This document shows, piece after piece, positions 32,580 through 41,673 of a DNA stretch of 64,000 nucleotides. Within the stretch, counting starts at the first letter, position 1. Every line of letters starts with the position of its first letter. Position numbers and translations under genes: made by a program. The stretch comes from Pseudomonas knackmussii B13 (GTDB taxonomy: Bacteria; Pseudomonadota; Gammaproteobacteria; Pseudomonadales; Pseudomonadaceae), in assembly GCF_000689415.1 (NCBI RefSeq), contig NZ_HG322950.1, positions 1,798,001 to 1,862,000 on the forward strand, written 5' to 3'. Below the pieces are notes generated by a model. That model was not told the DNA's origin. It saw only the letters and a program-made list of their open reading frames with translations, and ran no database searches.

Positions 32580-33944
32580 ATGAGCTCTTCCGCGGCGCCC
32601 GAGGGCGCGCTCAAGCCCAGTCTGGGCATGCTCGATGTGGTAGCCATCACCGTCTCGGCGGTCACTCCGGCCAGTTCGGTCTTCGTCATCGCCCCTTTCG
32701 CCATCCAGCAAGCCGGCAGCGGCGCCTTCCTGAGCTTCGTGCTGGCCGCCGTGCTGGCGCTGATGTTCGCCTGGTGCTACGCGGAGCTGGGCCGCGCGCA
32801 CAGTTCCGCCGGTGGTGAATACGTCTATGCCAAGCGCGTGTTCGGCGGCATGGCCGGCTACGCCACCTTCCTCACCGTGATGGTCTCGCTGCTGTTCATT
32901 CCACCGGTGCTGGCGACGGGCGCGGCGACCTACCTCAACGGCGCACTGGGCACGCAGTTCGATACCCAGACCGTGGCGCTGGTCATCGTGGCAGCCAGCT
33001 ACGCCCTGGGCATCCTCAATATCCGCGTCAACGCCTGGGTCACCGGGCTGTTCCTGGTCTGCGAAGTGGCGGCGCTGCTGGTGATAGTCGCGCTGGGCTT
33101 CGGCAACGTCAGCCAGCCGCTCAGCGTGCTGTCGCATCCACAGTTCCTCGACAATGGCGTGATGTCGGTAGCGCCGATGGCGCTGGTGATTGGCGCGATG
33201 GGCACGGCGCTGTTCTCCTACAACGGCTTCGGCGCGGCGGTGATGCTCACCGAGGACATGAAGGACGGCGGCCGTGGCGTGCACCGCGCGGTGCTCTGGT
33301 CGCTGGTGCTGGTGGTGATCATCGAACTGGTGCCGATCACCGCGTTGTTGCTGGGCGCGCCCTCGCTGCAGGACATGCTCGCCAGTCCCGACCCCATCGG
33401 CTACCTGCTCACCACCCACGGCAACGCCACGCTGTCGCGGCTGGTCAGCGCCGGCATCTTCCTCTCGGTGTTCAACGCCATCATCGCCATCGTCATCCAG
33501 TCGGGCCGGGTGATCTTCAGCAGCGGCCGCGACGAGCTGTGGACGCCCTCGCTGAACCGCCTGTTCACCCGCATCCACCCGCGCTGGGAATCGCCGTGGC
33601 TGGCCACGCTGTTCCTCGCGGTGCCCTCGGCAGCCCTGAGCTTCAGCTCGAACCTGGCCGACCTGACCTCGTTCACCGTGCTGCTGCTGGTCATGGTCTA
33701 CCTGGCGGTAGCGCTGAGCGCGCTGTTCAGCCGCGTGCTGCGCCGTGACCGCGAGCATCCGTACCGCATGCCGCTCTGGCCGGCGCCGGCGCTGCTGGCG
33801 GTAGTCGGTGCCGGCTATCTGCTGCTCAACAACATGCTCGCGGCTTCCTTGCGAGACAACATGATCATTGGCGGGATCCTCGCCGTATCGGTGATTCTCT
33901 ACAGCACCTACGGCAAGTTCAGCCCGGCCTTCCAGAAACTCTGA
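32580..33944 (+). CDS. APC-family amino-acid permease
   Basis: A 454-residue inner-membrane transporter with about twelve helices. The first (VVAITVSAVTPASSVFVIAPFA) contains the unwound TPASS substrate site typical of the APC superfamily, and EYVYAKRVFGG follows the third. It is followed after 19 bases by a DmpA-type aminopeptidase, which suggests uptake of a small peptide or N-terminally blocked amino acid that is then hydrolysed. The substrate is not identifiable. Confidence 0.88.
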   Translation: MSSSAAPEGALKPSLGMLDVVAITVSAVTPASSVFVIAPFAIQQAGSGAFLSFVLAAVLALMFAWCYAELGRAHSSAGGEYVYAKRVFGGMAGYATFLTVMVSLLFIPPVLATGAATYLNGALGTQFDTQTVALVIVAASYALGILNIRVNAWVTGLFLVCEVAALLVIVALGFGNVSQPLSVLSHPQFLDNGVMSVAPMALVIGAMGTALFSYNGFGAAVMLTEDMKDGGRGVHRAVLWSLVLVVIIELVPITALLLGAPSLQDMLASPDPIGYLLTTHGNATLSRLVSAGIFLSVFNAIIAIVIQSGRVIFSSGRDELWTPSLNRLFTRIHPRWESPWLATLFLAVPSAALSFSSNLADLTSFTVLLLVMVYLAVALSALFSRVLRRDREHPYRMPLWPAPALLAVVGAGYLLLNNMLAASLRDNMIIGGILAVSVILYSTYGKFSPAFQKL

Positions 33945-33963
33945 AGACACGACAGGAGTCCGC

Positions 33964-35061
33964 ATGCGCGCTCGTCAACTCGGCATCACCCTGGGGTTGG
34001 GTACACCCGGTGAGTTCAACGCCATTACCGATGTACCCGGCGTCCGGGTCGGCCACAGCACACTGATCGCCGACCGCGACGGCAAGCAGGTTCGTACCGG
34101 TGTCACCACGGTGCAGCCGCGAGTCGGCGAGGCGCGCCTGCAACCCTGCTTCGCCGGCGTTCACGTGCTCAACGGCAACGGCGACGCCACCGGCCTGGAA
34201 TGGATTCGCGAGGCCGGCGTGCTGACCACGCCCATCGCCATCACCAACACCCACAGCGTCGGCGTGGTCCGAGACGCACTGGTCGCAGCCGAGCGCGATG
34301 CCCTGGCCGATCCGTCGGTGTACTGGTGCATGCCGGTGGTGATGGAAACCTACGATGGCCTGCTGAACGACATCTGGGGCCAGCACGTCGGCCCGGAGCA
34401 GGTGCGCGAAGCCCTGGCCCGCGCGGAGTCCGGCCCGGTGGAGGAAGGTGCAGTAGGTGGCGGCACCGGGATGATCTGCCACGAGTTCAAGGGCGGCATC
34501 GGCACGGCGTCGCGCAAGCTGTCGACGGAGCAGGGCGGCTGGACCGTCGGCGCGCTGGTGCAGGCCAACCACGGCAAGCGCGAGGAGTTGCGGGTCGACG
34601 GCTACCCGGTTGGACGCCAGCTGCGCGGGATCGCCTCGCCCTTCGCCGACCGTGGCGAGCCGGGCATGGGCTCCATCGTGGTGATCCTCGCCACCGACGC
34701 GCCGCTGCTGCCGCACCAGTGCCAGCGCCTGGCGCAGCGCGCCTCCATTGGCATCGCTCGCACCGGCGGCGGCACCGAGGACTCCAGCGGCGACATCTTC
34801 CTGGCCTTCGCTACCGGCAACACCGATCTGCCGCCGGCCAACTACGGGCGCAAGGGCCTGCCGCAGGACACCGCGGTGCGGATGCTCAACAACGACCACA
34901 TCTCGCCGCTGTTCGCTGCCGCGGCCGAGGCGGTGGAAGAGGCCATCGTCAATGCGCTGCTGGCGGGCATCGACATGCACACTGCCGACGGCGTGCTGGT
35001 GCCGGCGCTGGGCGACGAGCGTCTGCTGGGTGCCCTGCGCAAGTCGGGTTGGCACGGCTGA
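33964..35061 (+). CDS. P1/S58-family aminopeptidase (DmpA/BapA type)
   Basis: A 365-residue Ntn-hydrolase-like precursor. It should cleave itself between Gly236 and Ser237 in RGEPGMGSIVVI, freeing the Ser as N-terminal nucleophile of the small chain. Family features include ITDVPGVRVGHSTL, TNTHSVGVVRDA and VGGGTGMICHEFKGGIGTAS. DmpA acts on D- and L-amino-acid amides and BapA on beta-peptides. There is no signal peptide, so it works in the cytoplasm. It follows the permease gene directly. Confidence 0.92.
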   Translation: MRARQLGITLGLGTPGEFNAITDVPGVRVGHSTLIADRDGKQVRTGVTTVQPRVGEARLQPCFAGVHVLNGNGDATGLEWIREAGVLTTPIAITNTHSVGVVRDALVAAERDALADPSVYWCMPVVMETYDGLLNDIWGQHVGPEQVREALARAESGPVEEGAVGGGTGMICHEFKGGIGTASRKLSTEQGGWTVGALVQANHGKREELRVDGYPVGRQLRGIASPFADRGEPGMGSIVVILATDAPLLPHQCQRLAQRASIGIARTGGGTEDSSGDIFLAFATGNTDLPPANYGRKGLPQDTAVRMLNNDHISPLFAAAAEAVEEAIVNALLAGIDMHTADGVLVPALGDERLLGALRKSGWHG

Positions 35062-35075
35062 TCGTCGAGCAGCAA

Positions 35076-35113
35076 TAAAAAGCCGGGAGCGCTCGCACGG
35101 TCCCGGCTTTTTT
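35076..35113. terminator. Bidirectional terminator between the peptidase gene and sstT
   Basis: aaaaagccgggagc... gtcccggctttttt, with A and T runs on both sides, serving two convergent genes. Confidence 0.88.
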
Positions 35114-35133
35114 GCGTCTGCGTCAGGCGTGCG

Positions 35134-36378
35134 TCAGCTGTGCTCGCCTACGCCGGCGTCCTCCGGCTCCTCGGCCAGGCAGGCCGCGGCGGTGAAGAGC
35201 ACGTCGGTGGAGGAGTTCAGGGCGGTTTCCGCCGAGTCCTGCAGGATGCTGATGACGAAGCCCACGGCCACCACCTGCATGGCCACTTCGCCGGAAATGC
35301 CGAACAGGCCGCAGGCCAGCGGGATCAGCAGCAGCGAGCCACCGGCCACGCCGGAGGCACCGCAAGCGCAGAGCGCGGACACCACGCAGAGCAGCAGCGC
35401 GCTGGGCAGGTCGACGGCGATGCCCAGGGTATTGGCCGCGGCCAGGCTGAGCACGCTGATGGTCACGGCCGCGCCGGCCATGTTGATGGTCGCGCCCAGC
35501 GGGATGGAGACCGAATAGGTGTCCTCGTGCAGGCCCAGGCGCTCGCACAGCTGCAGGTTGACCGGGATGTTGGCCGCCGAGCTGCGGGTGAAGAAGGCGG
35601 TCACGCCGCTCTCGCGCAGGCAGGTGAACACCAGCGGGTATGGATTGCGGCGCAACTTCCAGAACACGATCAGCGGGTTCACCACCAGCGCCACGAAGAG
35701 CATGCAGCCCAGCAGTACCGCGAGCAGGCGCAGGTAGCCGAGCAGCGCATCGAAGCCGGATTCGGCCAGGGTGCTGGCGACCAGGCCGAAGATGCCCAGC
35801 GGGGCGAAGGCGATGACCACGCGGACGATCAGGGTGACGCCGCCGGCCAGGTCGTCGAGCAGGTCGCGGGTGCTCTGCCGCGCGTGGCGCAGGGCGATGC
35901 CCAGGCCCACGGCCCAGCCGAGGATGCCGATGAAGTTGGCCTCCAGCAGTGCCTTGACCGGGTTGCTGGCGATGCTGAAGAGCAGCGTGCGCAGCACTTC
36001 GCCGATGCCGCCCGGTGGCGCCGTCTCGCTGGCAGCCGCAGTGCTCAGGACCAGTGTCGAGGGGAAGGCGAAGCTGACGGACACGGCGACCACGGCCGCG
36101 GCGAAGGTGCCCAGCAGGTAGAGCACCAGGATCGGCCGGATGTGCGTGCGCTGGCCGGCCTTGTGGTTGGCGATGGAGGCGCAGACCAGCACCAGTACCA
36201 GGACCGGAGCCACGGCCTTGAGCGCCGAAATGAACAGCTTGCCGAGCAGGCCGACGGCCAGCGCCGCCTGCGGGGCGAGGAAGGCGAGGGCGATGCCGGC
36301 CAGCATGCCGACGAAGATACGCATGACCAGGCTGCTGCGCTGGATGCGTTGGACGAGAGTTGGAGCCGGAAGAGTCAT
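35134..36378 (-). CDS. sstT: Serine/threonine:sodium symporter
   Basis: A 414-residue DAACS-family transporter with eight helices and re-entrant loops. Motifs are FFTRSSAANIPVNLQLC and VSIPLGATINMAGAAVTI, the SstT version of the dicarboxylate/glutamate family sites. The ATG at 36378 begins MTLPAPTLVQRIQRSSLV, matching the family; upstream codons are unlikely. It imports serine and threonine with sodium. Confidence 0.93.
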   Translation of the reverse strand: MTLPAPTLVQRIQRSSLVMRIFVGMLAGIALAFLAPQAALAVGLLGKLFISALKAVAPVLVLVLVCASIANHKAGQRTHIRPILVLYLLGTFAAAVVAVSVSFAFPSTLVLSTAAASETAPPGGIGEVLRTLLFSIASNPVKALLEANFIGILGWAVGLGIALRHARQSTRDLLDDLAGGVTLIVRVVIAFAPLGIFGLVASTLAESGFDALLGYLRLLAVLLGCMLFVALVVNPLIVFWKLRRNPYPLVFTCLRESGVTAFFTRSSAANIPVNLQLCERLGLHEDTYSVSIPLGATINMAGAAVTISVLSLAAANTLGIAVDLPSALLLCVVSALCACGASGVAGGSLLLIPLACGLFGISGEVAMQVVAVGFVISILQDSAETALNSSTDVLFTAAACLAEEPEDAGVGEHS

Positions 36379-36578
36379 GACCTTACCGCTGCTTGAGAAT
36401 GGGAACGCGAACCGTACGGGCCGCGGAAGGGCGCGGATTATGCCGTCATGGGCGGGGAAATGCTCGGCAGTCGTCGGAAAGCGCGTGCGCATTGGGGGTT
36501 GGGACCGGCTCAGTATCCCCTGCGCACTCCGCCATTGCGTTGACCTATGCCAGCCTTGTCGGAGAACGCCGCGTGCCT

Positions 36579-37412
36579 TCAGTCACGCAGGCACTCCGCA
36601 TCCAGATGCAGTTCACCGATGCGCTGCACGGCGCCACGCATATGCACGCGATAGTCGTCCTCGACCCGGATGCGCAGCAGGCCGCCGGCCAGGTGAACGG
36701 TAATCTCGCTGTCGCAGTAGCCTTTCAGCCGGGCCACGGCCGCCGCCGCGCAGCTGCTGGTGCCCGAAGCGAGGGTGTAGCCGGCGCCGCGCTCCCAGAT
36801 TTCCACGCGCAGGTCGTTGCGCCCGAGCACCTGGACGAACTGCACGTTGGTGCGGTTGGGGAACAGCGCATGGGATTCCAGCAGCGGCCCCAGTGTTTTC
36901 GCCAGTTGCGCCTCGGTGTGTTCGACGAAGACCACGCAATGCGGATTGCCCATGGAGACCGCGTTCAGGCGCAGGTCGTGGCCGTCCAGTTGCAGCGGAA
37001 TGTCCAGCGCCTGCGGGGTGTCGACCCGCACCGGGATGGCGGCGCTGGCGAACTGCGCGTGGCCCATGTCCACCTCGACCTCGCGGCCCTGGTCGAACAC
37101 CTGGCTGGTGACCGGCCCGGCCACGGTGACGATGCGGAACGGCTGTTCATCCACCAGACCCTGGTCCCACAGGTAGCGGGAGAAGATGCGCAGGCCGTTG
37201 CCGCTGCGCTCGGCGAGCGAGCCGTCGGGATTGAGGATGCGCAGGCCGAAGGCGCCGGCGTCGCGGCCCTCGGGGACGAGGATGCCGTCCGAGCCCAGGC
37301 CGCGATGGCGGTCGCAGATGCGCACGACCGCTGCGTCATTGAAGGGGAAGGGCTCGCTGCCGGCGTAGACCAGGTAGTCGTTGCCCAGGGCGTGGTACTT
37401 GAGGAAGCGCAT
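36579..37412 (-). CDS. DapF-fold protein with both catalytic cysteines replaced by serine
   Basis: A 277-residue member of the diaminopimelate epimerase fold family with the usual NPDGS, GNPHCVVF and IWERGAGYTL landmarks. In true DapF the acid-base pair is two cysteines in CGNG and ACGTG. Here these read RSGNGLR (Ser70) and ASGTSSC (Ser216). Cofactor-independent racemases need thiols, so normal epimerisation is doubtful; a dehydratase or isomerase activity, or a different substrate, is possible. A Cys remains at 221. It lies between sstT and a urea transporter on the same strand. Not the essential dapF. Confidence 0.85.
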   Translation of the reverse strand: MRFLKYHALGNDYLVYAGSEPFPFNDAAVVRICDRHRGLGSDGILVPEGRDAGAFGLRILNPDGSLAERSGNGLRIFSRYLWDQGLVDEQPFRIVTVAGPVTSQVFDQGREVEVDMGHAQFASAAIPVRVDTPQALDIPLQLDGHDLRLNAVSMGNPHCVVFVEHTEAQLAKTLGPLLESHALFPNRTNVQFVQVLGRNDLRVEIWERGAGYTLASGTSSCAAAAVARLKGYCDSEITVHLAGGLLRIRVEDDYRVHMRGAVQRIGELHLDAECLRD

Positions 37413-37481
37413 CGCGGATCGGGTCCCAGGTGGCGGAGCCCAGCACTATAGCCAGGCCCGCGCGCGCCCGCCCGATTCGCC

Positions 37482-38372
37482 TCAGCTGTTGGGCAGCGGG
37501 GCGCGCCGCGACGCCGGGCGCAGCAGGCGTTCGCCGAGGATCACCAGCAGGCAGGCGAAGATGAACGGCGAGGTCATGAACGGAATGCCGAGGGTGACCA
37601 TCGCCCGCTGCAGCAGCAAGGCCAGCACGGCGCCGGCGGCTGGGGCGATCAGGCTCGGGCTGCGCAGGGCCAGGGCGAGGGCGGCCAGGGCGCTGTTCAT
37701 GCCGAGCAAGCCGCTCTGCACGTCGCCTTGCGGGATGCCGGCGAAGACCGCCACCGGCAGCACCATCACCGCGCCGAACAGGGCCCATGTCGCCGCACGC
37801 GGCGCGCCGAGCAGCAGGCCGAGGAAGATAAGCGCGCCGGCCAGGGGCGCGTCGAGGAAGATCACCTGGCCGAAGGCGCGGCTGGTGGCTTCGAGGAAGG
37901 CCGGCAGCGGCAGGTTCAGCAGGCCCGCGCCGGGCGCGGCGGCGCCCAGGCCGAGCCAATGGCCCAGCGGCTGCAGGCTCCAGCCGAGCAATACGAAGGC
38001 CAGGGTGTAGGGCGGCAAGCCACGGCGGTGACGCGAGGCGTTCAGCAGCAGGTGCTGCAGCAGCACGCTGGCGATGCTGGCGAGCAGCACCAGGATCACC
38101 AGCGCCGGCGACCAGGCGAACTTCAATGGCAGCAGCATTCCGATGAGCACGGCGTTGTAGCCGTACAGGCCGGCGTCGATGTCGTCCGCGCGGTAGCGCA
38201 GCAGGCTGGCGCAAGCCGGGCCGGCGATGGCGCCGAGCAGGGCGCCGGGCAGCAGGGCGGGCGCGCAGGCGCCGATCAGGGCCAGGCAAAGCAGGCCGAA
38301 CAGCGGAGCGGGCTGCAGGAATACCTGGCTGAAGCCGCGCAGCCAGAGGGTCAATAAAGGAAGTGGGCGCAT
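37482..38372 (-). CDS. Urea transporter (UT family)
   Basis: A 296-residue integral membrane protein with two homologous halves, each with a selectivity-filter-like segment: GLYGYNAVLIGMLLPL in the first and GLLGMNSALAALALAL in the second, plus FLQPAPLFGLLCLALIG near the start. This duplicated pattern is that of the UT channel family for passive urea entry. It is followed after 69 bases by the DapF-like gene; no urease genes are in the window. Confidence 0.87.
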   Translation of the reverse strand: MRPLPLLTLWLRGFSQVFLQPAPLFGLLCLALIGACAPALLPGALLGAIAGPACASLLRYRADDIDAGLYGYNAVLIGMLLPLKFAWSPALVILVLLASIASVLLQHLLLNASRHRRGLPPYTLAFVLLGWSLQPLGHWLGLGAAAPGAGLLNLPLPAFLEATSRAFGQVIFLDAPLAGALIFLGLLLGAPRAATWALFGAVMVLPVAVFAGIPQGDVQSGLLGMNSALAALALALRSPSLIAPAAGAVLALLLQRAMVTLGIPFMTSPFIFACLLVILGERLLRPASRRAPLPNS

Positions 38373-38518
38373 CTGAGGTCTGGGCAGTCAAGGGGGATCC
38401 GGGCTTCTCCGGTTCCGCGTCGGCGGCCGTGCCTTCCATCGGGGGAGGGCATCGCGGGAAGCTCCGTGGGCAGAATCTGCGGGCGCCATTCTGCCACGGC
38501 ACCATTTTGGGGCGTGAA

Positions 38519-38560
38519 TAAAAAAGAGGCCGGTCGCCGGGATCGCCGGCGGGTGGCCTC
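38519..38560 (-). terminator. Terminator of the gcl-hyi-glxR-ttuD-pyk operon
   Basis: On the minus strand GAGGCC... GGCCTC with an inner GCCGGCGATCCCGGC stem, followed by TTTTTT. It lies 215 bases after the pyk stop and before the urea transporter gene. Confidence 0.8.
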
Positions 38561-38634
38561 GAATGTCCATAGCCTGCGTGGGAGGTTGCGAGGATGGCTA
38601 TGGCCGACAGTCGTTGCGGGCCGTTCAAGGCCAA

Positions 38635-38686
38635 TCCCGGACGGACGGGGTCGCGGCCCCGTTTTCCCGGCCCCGTCCGTCCGGGA
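38635..38686. repeat. Perfect 16-bp inverted repeat downstream of pyk
   Basis: tcccggacggacgggg and its exact complement ccccgtccgtccggga, separated by 20 bases. It has no T run on either side. It is not one of the two REP families of this window. The rest of 38373-38777 has no gene. Confidence 0.75.
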
Positions 38687-38756
38687 GTGACGCTGTGTGG
38701 AGGCACGCCTTGGCGTGGCTCCGGAATGCTTTTTCTCGCGCCGTCAGGCGCGAGGC

Positions 38757-38783
38757 TATTCGCGAGCAAGCTCGCTCCTACGA
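38757..38783. repeat. REP element at the 3' end of pyk
   Basis: tattcgcgagcaagctcgctcctacga; the pyk stop codon is the CTA complement inside CTCCTACGA. Confidence 0.8.
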
Positions 38784-40211
38784 AGCGGAGAGTGCCGGCG
38801 CTACTGTCTCGATGCGCAGCATGTTGGTGCTGCCCGGCTGGCCGAACGGCAGGCCGGCGGTGACCACCACGGTGTCGCCACGCTGCGCCATGCGCTGGGC
38901 GAGGGCGATTTCCAGGGCGGTGGCGCAGATTTCGTCGACATGCGCCAGCTGTTCGTTGACCACCGAGTACACGCCCCAGGCCACGCTCAGCCGCCGCGCC
39001 GCGCGCAGGTTGGGCGTGAGGCTGAGGATCGGCGCCTTCGGCCGCTCGCGGGAGGCGCGCAGGGTGGAAGCGCCGGACTCGGTGTAGTTGACCAGCACCG
39101 CCACCGGCAGGATGCGGCTGATGCGGCGGATGGCGCAGCTGATGGCGTCGGAGACCGTGGCTTCCGGCTCCGGGCGGTTCAGCTCCAGCTGGCCCTGGTA
39201 ATCCGGCTCGGCTTCGACCTGGCGGATGATCTTCGCCATCATCTCCACCGCTTCCACCGGGTACTGGCCGGAGGCGGTCTCGGCGCTGAGCATCACGCAG
39301 TCGGCGCCTTCGCTGACGGCGGTCGCCACGTCAGTCACTTCTGCGCGGGTCGGTGCCGGCGAGAAACGCATGGATTCGAGCATCTGCGTGGCCACCACCA
39401 CCGGGCGCCCCAGCTCGCGGCAGACCTGGATGATGCGTTTCTGGATGCCCGGTACGTTCTGTGCCGGCACCTCCACGCCGAGATCGCCCCGGGCAACCAT
39501 GATGGCGTCGGCCAGGCGGGCGATCTCCTCGATGGACTGCACCGCCGAGGGCTTCTCGATCTTGGCCATGATGAAGGCCTTGTCGCCGATCAGCGCGCGG
39601 GCTTCTTCTATATCTTCCGGCCGCTGCACGAAGGACAGCGCCACCCAGTCCACGCCCAGCTCCAGGCCGAACTCCAGATCACGGCGGTCCTTGGCGGTCA
39701 GCGGGCTGAGCTTGAGCACCGCCTCGGGAACGTTGACGCCCTTGCGGTCGGACAGCTCGCCGCTGTTGAGCACGCGGGTCTCGATGGCGTCGCCGTGGTT
39801 GTTCAGCACCTGCAGGCGGATGCGGCCGTCGTCCAGCAGCAGGCTCATGCCTGGCTCCAGCGCCTGGATGATTTCCGGGTGCGGCAGCTTCACGCGGCGC
39901 TCGTCGCCCGGTGCGTCGTTGAGGTCGAGGGTGAAACTCTGGCCCTTGTTCAGTTGCACCGCGCCGCTTTCGAAGCGGCCGACACGCAGCTTCGGCCCCT
40001 GCAGGTCCATGAGGATGCCGATGGGCGTATTCAGCTCGGCCTCGACTTCACGCACCCACTGGTAGCGCTGGGCGTGGTCGGCGAATTCGCCGTGGCTGAA
40101 GTTCAGGCGGAACAGGTTGGCGCCGGCGTCCACCAGGGCGCGGATGTCCTCGCGGCCCTTGATGGCCGGGCCGAGGGTGGCGAGGATCTTGACCTTCTTG
40201 TCGCTGTTCAT
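38778..40211 (-). CDS. pyk: Pyruvate kinase
   Basis: A 477-residue glycolytic enzyme converting phosphoenolpyruvate and ADP to pyruvate and ATP. Motifs are KILATLGPA, LFRLNFSHG, ILMDLQGPKLRVG, the active-site IMAKIEKPSAV and IMVARGDLGVEVP, with a C-terminal allosteric domain. It is the last gene of the glyoxylate operon, so it completes 2-phosphoglycerate use once enolase acts. Its ATG overlaps the ttuD stop (ATGA). Its stop codon is provided by a REP element. Confidence 0.97.
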   Translation of the reverse strand: MNSDKKVKILATLGPAIKGREDIRALVDAGANLFRLNFSHGEFADHAQRYQWVREVEAELNTPIGILMDLQGPKLRVGRFESGAVQLNKGQSFTLDLNDAPGDERRVKLPHPEIIQALEPGMSLLLDDGRIRLQVLNNHGDAIETRVLNSGELSDRKGVNVPEAVLKLSPLTAKDRRDLEFGLELGVDWVALSFVQRPEDIEEARALIGDKAFIMAKIEKPSAVQSIEEIARLADAIMVARGDLGVEVPAQNVPGIQKRIIQVCRELGRPVVVATQMLESMRFSPAPTRAEVTDVATAVSEGADCVMLSAETASGQYPVEAVEMMAKIIRQVEAEPDYQGQLELNRPEPEATVSDAISCAIRRISRILPVAVLVNYTESGASTLRASRERPKAPILSLTPNLRAARRLSVAWGVYSVVNEQLAHVDEICATALEIALAQRMAQRGDTVVVTAGLPFGQPGSTNMLRIETVAPALSAS

Positions 40212-41482
40212 TGCTCGGCACTCTCGAGAATCAGGATGGCGCGGAAGTCGTTGACGTTGGTGCGGGTCGGCCCGGTGGTGACCAGGTCGCCCAGCTCGGC
40301 GAAGAAGCCGAAGCCGTTGTTGTCGTCCAGTTCGTGCAGCGGATTCAGCCCGGCGGCGAGGGCGCGCTTGTAGCTGCACGGGCTCATCAGCGCGCCGGCG
40401 TTGTTCTCCATGCCGTCGATGCCGTCGGTGTCGCCGGCCAGGGCCCAGATACCCGGCTCGCCCTTGAGCGCGGCGGTGAGGCTGAGCAGGAATTCGGCGT
40501 TGCGCCCGCCACGGCCCTTGCCGCGCACGGTCACGGTGGTCTCGCCGCCGGAGAGGATCAGGCAGGGCGCTTTGAGCGGCTGGCCATGCTTGCGCACCTG
40601 GCGGGCGATGCCGGCGTGGACCTTGGCCACGTCGCGCGATTCGCCCTCCAGGTCGCCCAGGATCAGTACCTCGAGGCCGGCTTCGCGAGCCTTGGCGGCG
40701 GCCGCGTCGAGGGCCTGCTGCGGGGTGGCGATCAGCGTGAAGTAGCTGCGTGCCAGGCACGGGTCGCCGGGCTTCACGGTCTCCGAGCGCGGGTCTTCCA
40801 GCCAGGCACGGATGTGTGCGGGCACTTCGATGCCGTAGCGCTTGAGGATCGCCAGGGCGTCGGCGGAGGTGGTCGGGTCGCCCACGGTGGGGCCGGAGGC
40901 AATCACCGTGGCCTCGTCGCCGGGCACGTCGGAAATCGCGTAGGTGTAGACGCTCGCCGGCCAGCAGGCGCGGGCCAGGCGACCGCCCTTGATCGCCGAG
41001 AGGTGCTTGCGCACGCAGTTCATCTCGTCGATGGCGGCGCCGGACTTGAGCAGCGCTTTATTCAGCGCGCGCTTGTCGTCGAGGCTGATGCCTTCGGCGG
41101 GCAGTGCGAGCAGGGCCGAGCCGCCGCCGGAAAGCAGGAAGATGACGCGGTCGTCCTCGGTCAGGCCGCTGACCAGCTCCAGCACGCGGCGGGCGACGCG
41201 CTCGCCGGCGTCGTCCGGCACTGGGTGCGCGGCTTCGACCACTTCGATGCGCTGGCAATTGGCGCCGTAGCCGTAGGGGGCGACCACAAGGCCGTCGACC
41301 TCGCCGTTCCAGTGCGCTTCGGCCACCTCGGCCATGGCGCCTGCAGCCTTGCCGGCGCCGATGACGATGGTGCGCCCGCCGTGCACGCGCGGCAGGTGGC
41401 GGGCCAGGGTCTGCGCCGGGTGGGCGGCGGCGATGGCGGTGTCGAACAGCTCGCGCAGCAGGGTGCGTGGGTCGAGGCTCAT
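40208..41482 (-). CDS. ttuD: Glycerate 2-kinase (TtuD/MOFRL family; formerly hydroxypyruvate reductase)
   Basis: A 424-residue protein with the glycerate kinase fold: VIGAGKAAGAMAEVAE near the start, LSGGGSALLALPAEG, and the C-terminal MOFRL region with LILSGGETTVTVRGKGRGGRN and ALAGDTDGIDG. It phosphorylates D-glycerate to 2-phosphoglycerate, joining the glyoxylate route to glycolysis. I start at 41482 (MSLDPRTLLRELF). Upstream lies a GGCCGG-rich hairpin in the 191-base gap to glxR. Confidence 0.93.
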   Translation of the reverse strand: MSLDPRTLLRELFDTAIAAAHPAQTLARHLPRVHGGRTIVIGAGKAAGAMAEVAEAHWNGEVDGLVVAPYGYGANCQRIEVVEAAHPVPDDAGERVARRVLELVSGLTEDDRVIFLLSGGGSALLALPAEGISLDDKRALNKALLKSGAAIDEMNCVRKHLSAIKGGRLARACWPASVYTYAISDVPGDEATVIASGPTVGDPTTSADALAILKRYGIEVPAHIRAWLEDPRSETVKPGDPCLARSYFTLIATPQQALDAAAAKAREAGLEVLILGDLEGESRDVAKVHAGIARQVRKHGQPLKAPCLILSGGETTVTVRGKGRGGRNAEFLLSLTAALKGEPGIWALAGDTDGIDGMENNAGALMSPCSYKRALAAGLNPLHELDDNNGFGFFAELGDLVTTGPTRTNVNDFRAILILESAEQ

Positions 41483-41673
41483 GTCGGGTTCCTCAGGTTC
41501 TTGTTGTCCTTGCGGCATTCCGCAGGCGCCTGGCGAGAAGCGCCTGGGGGATGCCTTCGAAACACCCGGCCGGCGAGGCCGTGATTCACACCGGCCGGGG
41601 TTCGAAAGCTTCGTTGCTGCCTGCCGGCCCCGGTCACTCCCATAACCAGGGGCAGCAGGTGGCAGCCGATTCC

